Source of the DNA: Eretmocerus hayati
Taxonomy: Eukaryota; Arthropoda; Insecta; Hymenoptera; Aphelinidae
Direction: 5' to 3'
Length of the DNA stretch: 64,000 nt
Assembly (NCBI GenBank): GCA_029851415.1
Contig: CM056743.1
Location: 78,200,186 to 78,264,185, forward strand
The position numbers and the translations under genes are program-made. The first letter of the stretch is position 1. Every line of letters begins with the position of its first letter. This document shows positions 8,817 to 19,495 of the stretch, one piece after another. A model generated the notes under the pieces. It saw only the letters and a list, made by a program, of their open reading frames with translations. It searched no databases and had not been told where the DNA came from.

Positions 8817-9215
8817 ATGGACAGGATGAGAACTGAAATCAAAACGGAAAACCCAGATACCTCTGATCTACCACTCATTAGAAAGGCAGCGACCGAACTA
8901 GAAGAGGAAATCGATCCAGGTTCGATTGAAGACATACAAAATGAGATCAACCGAATGAATTCAACGCCATTAACATGTGTAAATCCGTATTATGCCACGA
9001 AAAGCAGAGTGTAAATAATCAAGGACTTGACTCTCACGCAAGAGGCAAAAGTTGAATTAGTCAAAATAGACAAAACTACAATGAAGTCAGAGCCGTTGGA
9101 AATTGATTCCGACACAAGTACAATTATTGTACCGAGGAAGAGACGGAAGCAGAAAAAGAAGTCTCACTTACACCAGATTCCCAATAGGAGGAGGAGGCCC
9201 CACAGTAATTCGTGA
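8817..9215 (+). pseudogene. small accessory ORF with basic C-terminus, one in-frame stop
   Basis: The frame starts at ATG 8817 and gives 65 mostly acidic residues up to TAA at 9012-9014. It then continues in the same frame for 66 more codons to 9215. The second half carries a strongly basic cluster (PRKRRKQKKKS, then NRRRRP) that looks like a nuclear or RNA-binding arginine/lysine-rich motif. This could be one gene of about 132 residues with a nonsense change, a short protein with readthrough, or two unrelated pieces. The position after a splice-acceptor-like site and two other open accessory ORFs favours a real gene. No homologue was recognised. Confidence 0.45.
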
Positions 9216-9261
9216 TAAGTAGCTGAGGATTGGTCCACCAAAACATCTAGTACAAACATTG

Positions 9262-9475
9262 ATGAGGACATCAACCAACCCAAGTGGGGGAGGGAGGTCC
9301 TCACATTTTACAACGAATTTTTCTTCAGAACAAGGTCCAGCAACAACTACTAGATATTCCATCATCATCATCATCATCAACAGCAGCAGCATCATTATTA
9401 GCAGTACATAGGCAAGTCATAAGAGAAGTTAGATTAAGAATACAACAGATATGTGGTGAAGGGACATCGTAATGT
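9262..9475 (+). other. purine tract, ATC/AGC microsatellite and small ORF
   Basis: A purine-rich tract (AAGTGGGGGAGGGAGG, 9281-9296) resembles a polypurine tract and shares AAGTGGGGGAGG with the one at 16223. An (ATC)n/(AGC)n microsatellite lies at 9358-9390. A 62-codon frame beginning at GTG 9284 crosses both and is Ser/Ala-rich in the middle. I cannot tell whether it is coding. If the tract is the polypurine tract, the 3' LTR should begin near 9297. Confidence 0.35.
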
Positions 9476-10490
9476 GAGTAATTTTTATTATGATTGACAG
9501 ATTATCCCCAATGAGTTCATTCTCCCAATTGAAATAGAACTATCATAAAGGAATCAAACCATCAGTAAGAAACGAATCTACTCAAAATTCCACCAAATCG
9601 AGATACTACTCCAGCAACTCAAATGAAGTCGGGATTATATAATGTTAATCTCCATTAAGTGTAGTATTTTTCCACTTTTCGTTTGGATAACATCAATTCG
9701 TGAGATTCTTAATTAAGTAATCAACTTCACAATACTGATTGTGATTTATTAGCAAACCCCACTATCATTTCCTAGGTTCAGGAAGTTCCAAGTCTAAGAT
9801 TTTAATTTTCGTATAGCTTCTTCCTAGTGACAAGATTCAAACAAAAATGGGGAAAGGCGAAAGAACATGATTCCGTTTAGAGTTTCAGTCCCAGACAAAT
9901 GAATTTGTGTTGACCTCATAGATTTTTTTTGAGGTTTAAATGTTTCCCTCTCAGTATAGAATTAACGTCGATGTACATAAATTGACAACGATCTATATTC
10001 CGTATCATGGAAGGTGTTATCGCCCTTGTAAGAATTAAAACTGGATTCATAATTAATTTTCAGATCGAATATCTCTTCATTGAGAAATGTTTGGAATTTC
10101 ACAATCGGCCTTTGGAGCGTAATAAATAATCCACGGAGATGGTTGATTTCAAAGTATCGGAAAACAGTTATTTCCAGACTTGAGACGTTCGTCATCAATA
10201 CCTCACATAATATTTGAATGAATTAGCTGTCCGGGAATACCTGCGGAATTAACATTTTCCCTTGGTGCAGATGGAATTCTGTCAAATTCACGCAATGTCG
10301 AGGTTGTAATTTGGCTACAAATAAAATTTGGATGATATTTGGAGCATAAGGTTCAGGTTCTGGAGTATAACACACCCTATCGGGTATTCAAACGTGTTTT
10401 ACACAATCGATTGAGAACGCGTAGATGCCGCAATAAGCCAAGACACAGTAGGGGCAAGTTTCCACGAAACTGCTCATACATGGATTTCAA
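9476..10490. other. AT-rich non-coding stretch
   Basis: No gene was recognised. It may contain the 3' LTR of the preceding element, but no 5' copy exists for comparison. AATAAA occurs at 10121-10126 and 10319-10324. Confidence 0.35.
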
Positions 10491-11035
10491 AGAAGGCTCA
10501 GGATGTAATGACGTGATTCTTTGGGAGATTTGGACAGATTTCGATCGTGGATAATTTCTTAATAGTAAATAGCATTCGACGCTTGTGGTAAAGCTAATTT
10601 CTATGTAGAATTCTCTAGAAGGTTTTAAAACCGTGCCACTTATCACTTGGAGAACGGTAGTAGCCATAGTACCCTGCATATGGCATGGGTTCTCGAAAAT
10701 TAATTCTCACTTGCTCCTGAAAATTGAGGGAGTACTGAAGGATATAAGAGTTTTAAATAAGACTCAAGATGTGATTACGTAATTCTTCAGCAGATTTGGA
10801 CAGATTTCAATCATGGATAATTTCTCAATAGCTATCAGCAAATAGCATTTTACGACTTTAGGTAAAGCTGATTTCTGAGTAGAATTCTGTACAAATTTTT
10901 GAAGTCAAGCTTATCTTTTGGTAAATGGTAGTAGCAATGGTATCCTGCCATATGGCATGGGCTCTCGAAGCAGAATCATGAATTAAATGAAATTCTTAAT
11001 TGCTTCTGCTTGAGCCAAAATTGAGGAAGTGATGT
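10491..11035. repeat. diverged tandem duplication of about 265 bp
   Basis: Copy 1 (10491-10735) and copy 2 (10756-11035) share long stretches, such as AGATTTGGACAGATTTC, GGATAATTTCT, GGTAAAGCT and CATATGGCATGGG, in the same order at roughly 75-80 percent identity. They look like two units of an old repeat. Confidence 0.8.
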
Positions 11036-13239
11036 ATGAGCCATTGAGGTGGCTGTAGTCAAAAGTGAGCACGTAGATATCAAACTATCTCAGGTTCATA
11101 TTCCAGGATTATTACAATACATCCCTTGTGGTTTGGTGATTTAACGAAAAACTTCTTCAAGTCAACTACCCTTGTTGCAGCTTGAATTTCAGCATTCTCA
11201 GGCTAAAGCCGGTGATCCTCTTTGCTTATATTTTTCAAACAAATGACCCTTAATTGTTCTTCCCAGTAAGAGTTCCCCTAGAGTATCGTCTTAGGATAAA
11301 GTCTTCAAACCCTAGGCCTGTAAGTGTAACTCAGGCCATCACTCAATTATGCCAGGCTCTGAGGAATCAGTAGCGGATAGTTTATCTTCTGAACTCGGCT
11401 GTTTTAAAAAAGTCACTACTTCCGTACGATGTCGTTTCAATACGTTGATGTTGCCCTCATAGTCCACCTGGCTGAGTGAGTATGGACACAACAACTGACC
11501 AGGAGATTCGTTATTCATATTTTCACCGATCGCTCTCGATGTGACTGATTTCCATTTTTTGATATCAGGGTACTCCTAAATTAACATCTTGCGGATGCGT
11601 ATCAAGGAGTCCTTTGTATAGATTCACACGGTGAGGCTTGGATTCTGGTAATTGAGGATCAATTGGAATAGGTACGGGGCTAACGATTGTTGTCAAATAA
11701 TTCACTCTTTGTCTGAATTCTTCAAATGTATATGAACGTATTCTATTTCACTGAGGCGCTTGGTGTAATTACACTGGTCTCACTCAACGGAATTGTATCA
11801 GATTCAGTCTTTTTGTCGTTTCACTGGCTACCTCGAATAGAGCTACGTAAAGTTGACCCATCACTTTGAAATAAATGTGCCGAAAAATCAAACAAAAATT
11901 CCTCTATCTATTTCTGGAAGATATGCAGCTCGATTGAGCTCTTGAAAAACTAAAATAACAAAACCCTCATACGTCTTAGGAGCTGTTTCAAAATATCGAG
12001 AGAATGTCATGATTCATTTTATAGTGAGTGGCCTAGATCAACCTAGTGAGTGATCTGGGATAAATACTGGATCATTTTCCGGGAAAAGGGAATGTGAAGA
12101 GTGAAATTGTCATCAACATAGTCATCGCTTCTATTGAATTGTTACCGATTTTCAGAGTCACTGATTTTTAAACTTTTCGGGTAATTGGATAATGACACCC
12201 TTGCCAAAGGGAGACTGCTACTACTTTGTTGTTTTGGGTTTTTGACCTGTTCTCCACGGAGAAATTCCAAGTGCCTTCTTCCAAAGGGCCGTAACTCACA
12301 ATTCAAGATAATCTAGTGATTGAAATAGGTCTGAAATAATCTGTACCTCGAAAGACATTTCCTTGAAGGAATCTCCTTTTCCTGAGGATTCAACCTCCAA
12401 TTACCTTCTTTCTGAGTGTCTTGATTACTATAGGTGGCAGCTTACGTTATCTCGAAGACTGGTGGGCAATGTAGCGCAGGGCTCTGTAATGTTCCTATTA
12501 AAATCTATTCAATACCATGTAACGAAGTTCGATCCTCATAAGTCGCCCTATATTGATCACTCTCTTTCGGATTTAAATCTAGGGTCTATGATAAGTCTTA
12601 ATTGTAACCGATACGGAACTAAGGGTCGTTGCCAACTTATATCTTTAACATAATGTATTTTACATAATTGTATCCATTAGCGATATTAATATCAATCTAA
12701 CATGGATTGGGTATTTAGAAATTCGTGAATTCAATTCAATACTCCATACGGATTAGTGAGATATTCGTTTCCACGACACCAGGAATTTGCTAACATTCTT
12801 CCTGATTGAGCTAACACTCTCAATCTGAACAACGCGATAAGCGATGTTGTCAATTTTTTTTATAACATTTTACCTCATATGTGATAATGGAAAACTCCAT
12901 ATGTCCTTGCACGATGCTCGAGAACACACGCGGGATCCAACTCTGATCATTTTTCCCCTCCGGTTATTCATCCTCGTTCCCTCGATTATTCCCGGTCCTG
13001 AGAACCCCACTGATCCTATGGAAAAGCAGATGGATGGTCCCCAAAATGAACCAGGAATGGACAGTTAACCTGTGCAGCTATGATCAATAGCGTTCAAAGA
13101 AGATACAAACAAGGTTGAAATCTTTTCCTACGAAACTTGGACAATGAATTTTGCCCTATCTCGTGAGCGCGATAGGGTCATCAACAGTTAACGAATTGCT
13201 AGGTTGGCATTCGAATCTTCATCTTGAGTCAGAGTACCG
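11036..13239. other. non-coding stretch
   Basis: No recognisable gene, RNA or repeat array. Short frames occur, such as 12363-12653 (96 codons), but they match no family I know and have no supporting signals. Confidence 0.4.
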
Positions 13240-13455
13240 TACCCTACTGAAAGAGGCCGAGTCGGTGACCGAGACGGTTGACCGAGTCGGTGTACGGAGT
13301 CGGTGACTGTTTCAGTTTACCGACTCGGTCACTTCGCATGGAATGGCCCCAAATGCCACGAAACGAACAATAAATGATAAATTATCGTCAGAGGTTAATA
13401 GAAAAATTGAAAAAAAATAGAAAAAAACATGCCCGGTTATTTTCACAATTTTGAC

Positions 13456-13530
13456 GCGAGTGGGGTTCGAACCTGCAATCTCTTGACTACGAGTCCAAGC
13501 ACATGTGCCCGGGGCCAGCTAGACATGTTG
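13456..13530 (-). pseudogene. tRNA-like segment in left arm of foldback A
   Basis: On the minus strand, TAGCTGG, GGACTCGTAGTC and GCAGGTTCGAACCCC stand in the order of a tRNA D-arm, anticodon arm (CGT, threonine-like) and T-arm. Acceptor and stem pairing are poor, so it is a relic or a tRNA-derived promoter and not a tRNA gene. Confidence 0.4.
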
Positions 13531-14104
13531 CGAGAGATGGCTTAGTGAGCGTACTTGGAGTGTGACTCATAGGAAGTACCTAAGATCTGTTTATCATCAG
13601 TTTTATCATGAGTTGATCATAAACTCTGGCGCCAGAGCACTGAGTCAAGCCGTAGCTAGGATGGGACTTGGAATATTTCTAGATGTGGCTGCAACCGGAT
13701 TCAAATTTTCACGGGGAATCAACACGCATAGGACTTGGGAATTTCCGAGATTTGGCTGGTTAACTACCGACACGGTACACCGACTCGGTCAACCGAATCC
13801 AAATTTTCACGGGAAAGTAACACCGAGTCGGTTAACCAGTCAAATTTTGAAAATTTTCCTAGTTTTATGCGTGTTGCTTTCCCGTGAAAATTTGAATTCG
13901 GTTGACCGAGTCGGTCAACCGACTCGGTCAAGCAGCCAGATCTAGAAATATTCCAAGTCCCATCCTAACTACGGCTTGACTCAGTGCTCTGGCGCCAGAG
14001 TTTATGATCAACTCATGATAAAACTGATGATAAACAGATCTTAGGTACTTCCTATGAGTCACACTCTAAGTACGCTCACTAAGCCATCTCTCGAAACATG
14101 TCTC

Positions 14105-14170
14105 GCTGGCCCCGGGCACATGTGCTTGGACTCGTAATTAAGAGATTGCAGGTACGAACCACACTCGCGT
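14105..14170 (+). pseudogene. tRNA-like segment in right arm of foldback A
   Basis: This is the mirror copy of the segment in the left arm, here on the plus strand, with GGACTCGTAATT and GCAGGTACGAACC. The B-box-like word is damaged relative to the left copy. Confidence 0.35.
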
Positions 14171-14375
14171 CAAAATTGTGAAAATAGCCGGGCATGTTTT
14201 TTTCTATTTTTTTTTTTTTAATTTTTCTATTAACCTCTGACGATAATTTATCATTTATTGTTTGTTTCGTGGCATTTGGGGCCATTCCATGCCAAGTGAC
14301 CGAGTCGGTGAACTGAAACAGTCACCGACTCGGTCAACCGTCTCGGTCACCGACTCGGCCTCTTTCAGTAGGGTA

Positions 14376-15040
14376 GGTCCGTGCACCATGGTGACCGTGT
14401 CGAAATTATTCGGAATAAGTAGAAACCCGCTAGGAAAATGTCTGTCTCAATTAGCAGCGTTTTGGAAGCAGGTCAATCAAAACTTCACCTAAAGTTAATG
14501 AGACCTTTTTCTCCGAATAATTTTGAGTCATGCATTATTGGATTAAGAGATGGTGCATATTAAGAACCTAGTTCTTTCAGGCTTCTTGCTATCTTCTAAG
14601 TATTTTCCAAAAAGATTGGAGATTGCTAAATTTCGGAATCGTGTCCCGGGTATTTGCTTTCTAGCAAACATTTGCCAGCTTCGGGTTTCACGATCATACA
14701 AATAGGGTTTCCATCTGGAACAGAATCGTCAAATTCTCAACCTCTCCTGATTGAGGTAGTGTCCCGGAAGCTCAACAAATTCGGTTTCCTCGTGGAAAGT
14801 TTCCAGATTCCCATTAGCAGGAAATTGGTCCAAAATTCCCCCGTATAGACTTCCCATGTACTCTTTTCCTGAGACAACTCTGTCCTTTTCCTAAGTTTTC
14901 ATGACCGATATCGATTAATCCTTCACTCCTCTAATCGAGAATTGAACCACGTCTGAAAATGATCAAATTGGATTCACGCATTGCGGTTCTGTGAGCTATT
15001 CTTTGTTGACGGAGGTTATTTCTAATTTTAATATCACTGA
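14376..15040. other. non-coding stretch
   Basis: No gene or structured repeat was recognised between foldback A and the following MITE. Confidence 0.4.
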
Positions 15041-15043
15041 TTA

Positions 15044-15333
15044 CACCGGCACACAAAATAAAAAAAAGTATCTGTACTTTTGACCAGACCTACTGTTCTT
15101 AATGTATTTTGGCACGCTGAATCCGAATCCGAGGTCGGTTTGGCCCGACTACTTCTTGTTTTCGAGAAAATCGTGCTATTCTGCGCTATTTCCATATTTT
15201 TCAGGATTTTCTCGAAAACAAGAAGTAGTCGGGCCAAACCGACCTCGGATTCGGATTCAGCGTGCCAAAATACATGAAGAAAAGTAGGTCTGGTCAAAAG
15301 TACAGATACTATTTTTCATTTTGTGTGCCGGTG
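15044..15333. mobile_element. palindromic MITE with TTA duplication
   Basis: Arms of 129 bases (15044-15172 and 15205-15333) are almost perfect reverse complements around a 32-base loop. The ends begin CACCGGCACACAAAAT. TTA flanks both sides (15041-15043 and 15334-15336), consistent with a 3-bp duplication as made by PIF/Harbinger (TWA) or CACTA-type transposases. No coding capacity. Confidence 0.85.
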
Positions 15334-15483
15334 TTATCAATCGAAGATATTAATCTTTTGCTTAAATATATCGAGAGTCCGCTTTTATTTCTTAAGAGGT
15401 TCTGAGAATTCATCCACCTCCTAGAGGTAGGAATCGCTTAAGGCGGTAAAATAGTAGTTTAACTATTCCTTTGAGATATGCAA

Positions 15484-15925
15484 GCCCTGAGAAAGCAATG
15501 ACTTCCAGGAGCTAATTGAGTCATCTAGTTCTGACTACTTTGAGCACGAAGAATTACAAGGGCCCATTGCTCAAAGAAGCAGATGGTAGATATAAGAATC
15601 TTTCTTTTTCGTCACGAAAAGAGGACACCTCTTCGTCATGGTCAAATGTTTAATAAAGCCCTGAGAAAGCAATGACTTCCAGGAGCGAATCGAATTTTTT
15701 ACGTCCTATGAGGAAATGAATCACTTCGGCCCATCGCTCAAGAAGCAGATGGTAGATCTAAAAATCTTTTTTTTGTAGTTTTATAATCATTCCCGAGCGG
15801 ATAAGCTATTTTAGTAATGCCAATGATGAAATACTTGAAGCACTGTGGAAGCACAGACTCCCAGGAGCGCATCCAATCCGAGCCCAAGAGAAATACGACT
15901 CCCTGAGGCAATCAAATGAAAATAT
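15484..15925 (+). repeat. degenerate tandem repeat with protein-like content
   Basis: A unit of about 172 bases starting GCCCTGAGAAAGCAATGACTTCC occurs at 15484 and 15656, with a poorer third copy near 15828. One frame of the second copy reads as plausible protein (SNDFQERIEFF, then PSLKKQMVDLKI), and pieces recur in the other copies with frame shifts. It may be a decayed coding repeat. Confidence 0.5.
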
Positions 15926-16222
15926 AATTCTAACTTTGACTGAGTGAACGAGACCAACTCTTAAGAGTTGAAGTTGCTCCGGGAGCATAAAAGGGATGTC
16001 GCATCTATATATACGCGATAGTCTCTATACAATGATTGAGTCCATAATTAACCCTCTTATTATGAAATAACCCTGGAATAACCAGAGAATGAACTCATTG
16101 CGGTCAATCATAATCCCTCATGTGAGCAAATATATAATCCTCATATGTACTCCTACGTATAAGAATATGTACTCCTAGTTCAAGGATATGTATTGTTAAT
16201 GCGACGGGGACATCGCAAAAAT

Positions 16223-16235
16223 AAGTGGGGGAGGA
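16223..16235 (+). other. polypurine-tract-like site
   Basis: AAGTGGGGGAGGA stands immediately before TGTTACGTTACA, as a plus-strand primer site stands before a 3' LTR. It shares its core with 9281-9292. Confidence 0.4.
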
Positions 16236-16520
16236 TGTTACGTTACATATTTTTCGATAAGACATAGTCAATATTTTGTTTCCTTCTGTTCCCTTCTTAT
16301 TCCGGCGCACCTTTTTTCCAAAAGCGCACGAACTCAGCCGAGGTTAAGATCGATCCAGAGACACAGTTGTACTGAATTTAACGATCTCAGTAGATTCCTC
16401 GATGAGATAGTGCGCTCCTCGAGACTGTGTACGCCCGGACAACATTTCAAAAGCAATAAAAAGTAAACAGAGTCTCGACCAAAGCTTTCATGATTATCGC
16501 ACGTGACAGTTTTGCCACGA
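16236..16520 (+). mobile_element. possible LTR of a decayed LTR retrotransposon
   Basis: The sequence starts TGTTACGTTACATA directly after a polypurine tract and contains AATAAA at 16455-16460, as expected of an LTR. The 3' boundary was not found. No second copy or target duplication was recognised, so this may be a solo or truncated LTR. The end coordinate is arbitrary. Confidence 0.3.
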
Positions 16521-16741
16521 TTTCTCAATTTTCAAATATTGGAGATGCACGTATCATCCTGTCCCACGAATCACTTTGAATTCTAAGAATTTGAGACGTG
16601 AGAAAGAGAGACATGGTGGGGAATTTCTTCGTGCCCCCAATATTGTAATTCGTAAAAACTACTCGTTGGTAGCTTTTAAAAGGAGGGGATCCTTGCCAGA
16701 GAGCCCAGTTAGCATTTTGAGCTGCTGCCCAGAAGTTAGTC

Positions 16742-16885
16742 TTCGGCAAGACGCCGAACAGTAGAATTTGGGCAAGAAGGTCCCTCGGCTAAAAACCGAT
16801 CATTTTCAGTTCCTGGCAAGAAGCCGGAAGGTACATTTTCCGGCCACGAGCCAAGTTCTTTTACCCCCGGGCGAAGTCCGGACTA
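16742..16885 (+). repeat. series of short hairpins with AAGA/AAGT loops
   Basis: TTCGGC-AAGAC-GCCGAA is a perfect 6-bp stem at 16742-16758. Similar units follow near 16810-16828 (TGGCAAGAAGCCG) and 16866-16881 (CCGGGCGAAGTCCGG). The loop is conserved while the stems differ. Confidence 0.5.
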
Positions 16886-16893
16886 TACCAATT

Positions 16894-17075
16894 ACTCAGA
16901 TTATTGGAAATCAATCAGTACCAGATCATTCAGAGAATTACCAAGACGCCATCATTGGAAGACTAATAAGTGACACTACTACTCACTCAGATTATTGAAA
17001 ATCAATCAGTACCAGATTATTCAGAGAATTACCAAAACGCTGATCATTGAAAGACTAATAAGTGACACATACTAC
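16894..17075. repeat. tandem duplication of 91 bp
   Basis: ACTCAGATTATTG and the next 70 bases recur after 91 bases (copies start at 16894 and 16985) with few changes. This is a recent local duplication. Confidence 0.8.
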
Positions 17076-17510
17076 AGGAATAACGATCACTATAAGGTAG
17101 TGTAACCCTCCATTATTCCAATACTAGTCTCTCTGTTTGTCTCTCTCTCTCCCTTGCGTGCGTTCTAGATAGGTCCCCTGACCATTAAAATATTACTGTA
17201 AACTTAAATTTGATTTCTCATTAAAGCTTCGGTGCTTAAACGAAATTTCTCGTATTACTGTGAGTAAGCCCTGGTTTGATACAAGCTCTATCCCCGATCC
17301 GAGCTGTCCCTCAATTTTTAGTTTCGTGTAACTACTCTCTTTCCCGATCCGAGTAGATACACGAGATCCCTGTACAGGGATTTTCCTAAAAGTTTCACGG
17401 ATCGATTCAACTCTTCCACTGCGGGTCTCTGTTCCCTTTGAGATTGATTTTTCTCCCCCAAGGATAACAGAGTGGTAGCACTCTGCTAATATAAACATAA
17501 AAGATCCTAT
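17076..17510. other. non-coding stretch before satellite A
   Basis: It contains a CT-rich run (17127-17156) and no recognised gene. Confidence 0.35.
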
Positions 17511-17514
17511 CCGG

Positions 17515-18850
17515 TTGTATATACGGCACGGGTATCCGATCCGATCCTATCCGGATCAATGCCTATAAATTTTATTCAGACCCCGACTTTCAATCCGCTC
17601 CTACCCGGTTCCATACCCGGTACCGATATTCAATCCGAATCTATCCGGTTTGATGCCTACACATTGTATTCAGACATCGGCTTTCAATTTGATCCTATCC
17701 GGTTGCATATACGGCATGGGTATTCGATCCGATCCTATCCGGTTCAATGCCGATGAATCATGTTCAGTCCTTGCCGTTCAATCGAATCCTGCCCGATTCC
17801 ATACATGGTAACGGTATTCATTTCTTTCCTATCCGGTTCTATACACAGGATCGGTTTGAACTACTATGGATGATTCCGGTTCAATACCAAGAAACTGTAT
17901 TTGGCAGTCTGTCATCCAATCCAATCTATCCGGTCCTATACACGATTCCGGTATTCAATCCGAGTCTATTCGTCTCGATGCCTGTAAATTGCGTCCAGAC
18001 CCAGGCATTTCATCCGATCCTATCCGGATAAATGTTTATGAAACGTATTCAGACATCGCTATCCAATCCGGTCCTATCCGGTTCTATACGCAGGACCGGT
18101 ATGAACTTCTCTGAATCATCCCGGTTCAATACCAAGAAACTGTATTTGGCAGCCCGCCATCTAATCCGATCCAATCTGGTCCTATACACGATTCCGGCAT
18201 TCAATCGGAATCTATTCGGTTCGATGTCTGTAAATTGTATTCAGACCCCGGCATCCGACCCGATCCTATCCGCATCAATGCCTATAAATTGTATTCAGAT
18301 CCCGTCATTCAATCCGTTCCTATCCGTTTCCATACACGGTACCGGTACTCATTCCGAATCTATCGGGTTCGATGCCCACAAATTGTATTCAGACCCCGGC
18401 ATTTAATCCGATCCTATCCAGTTCTATATTCGGTACTGGTATCGAATCCGTTCTATCCGGATCAATGCCTATGAGTTGTGTTCAGTCCCTGCCATTTAAT
18501 CCAATCTCACCCGATCCTGTACACGGTAACAGTATTCAATTCTTTCCTTTCCGGTTCTTTGCACAGGATCGGGATGAACTACTCTGTAACATTCCGGTTC
18601 AATACCAAGGATCTCTATTCAGCAGACCGCCATTCAATCCGATCCAATCCGGTCCTATACGTGATACCGATATTCAATCCGAATCCATTCGGTTCGATTC
18701 CTGTGAATTGTATTCAGACTCCGGAATTTCATCCGATCCTATCCAGATCAATGTTTATGGAACGTATTCAGTCGTCGCTATTCAATCCAGACCTATCCGG
18801 TCCTATACATGGTAAAGGTATCTAATCCGAATATATCGGGTTCGATGCCT
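17515..18850. repeat. satellite A, monomer about 93-100 bp
   Basis: About 14 degenerate tandem monomers are built on CAATCCGATCCTATCCGG, ATACACGGTACCGG and TGTATTCAGACC-type words. Weak open frames across it (CIQTP, NPILSGS-like repeats) are by-products of the array. The reverse strand carries the core ATTGAACCGGATAGGA shared with the other satellites. Confidence 0.85.
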
Positions 18851-18854
18851 ACGA

Positions 18855-19495
18855 TTGAATTGGGGACGAGGCCAGATTGAAGTAGTATCGATCCGGATTG
18901 GAATACTCTCATCCAATACATAGATGTTGGATTGAAGCTGATAGGCACATTGAGGTTCTCTCTCTATTTGGCTTTGGATGGGGATTGGATTGGATTCATT
19001 CGAGCACAAGGCCGGATGAGGATGGGATTGATTTGGATAGGAATACTCCCCACCAATACACGAAAGTTGGATTGAAGCGGATAGGAGGTCCATTTCTCTA
19101 CGTGTATTCTGCATTGGTGCGGATTAGATGAGTTCGACTTGGGAATGAGGTCGGATTGAAGTAGTATTAGTCCGGATTGGAATATTACCACCCAATCCAC
19201 AGAAGTTGGATTGAAGCGGATAGGCACATCGCGGTTCTCCCTCAATTTGGCTCCCTCAATTGGATTGCATTGAATTGGGGACTAGGCCGAATCGGATTGG
19301 TATTGATTCTGATTGGAATACTCTCATCCAATACACAGAAATTGGATTGAAATGGATGGGCATATTGCGGTAACACCTCAATTCGAATCTGGATGCGGAT
19401 TAGATTGAATTCAATCGAGCCCAAGACCGAACTGAATTGCATTGATCCGGATTGGAATACTTCCATCAAATACACCAAAGTTGGATTGAAAGATT
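18855..19495. repeat. satellite B, monomer about 139 bp
   Basis: The word GTTGGATTGAAGCGGATAGG recurs about every 139 bases (near 18926, 19065, 19205, 19345 and 19478), giving about 4.5 degenerate copies directly next to satellite A. Confidence 0.8.

Larger units (their letters stand above)
13240..14375. mobile_element. 1.1 kb foldback element A (TA-flanked)
   Basis: Two arms of about 560 bases form a nearly complete palindrome centred near 13807. The ends read CCCTACTGAAAGAGG and its complement, each bordered by TA (13240-13241 and 14374-14375), consistent with a 2-bp TA duplication of the mariner/Tc1 type. CCGACTCGGTC-type words repeat at the outer ends and near the centre. The element has no transposase and is non-autonomous. 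Each arm includes a tRNA-like segment. The arms differ by small indels, which argues against a simple assembly palindrome. Confidence 0.8.

Noticed and set aside
5277..9215. A host multi-exon gene instead of a retroelement
   Set aside because: The upstream fragment is clearly integrase C-terminus and the 5281 ORF is an errantivirus-type envelope, so the order pol-env-accessory explains the region better. Host use of the module is still possible.
9168..9395. A 75-codon minus-strand frame beginning with poly-Met/Leu
   Set aside because: It is the reverse reading of the ATC/AGC microsatellite and the purine tract.
13456..13530. A functional tRNA-Thr gene
   Set aside because: Anticodon and T-arm words are present, but the stems, including the acceptor, do not pair well and the segment is part of a transposon arm.
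17559..18825. Series of 65-147 codon frames on the plus strand
   Set aside because: They repeat the same peptide words in step with the satellite A monomer and overlap in all frames, so they are by-products of the array.
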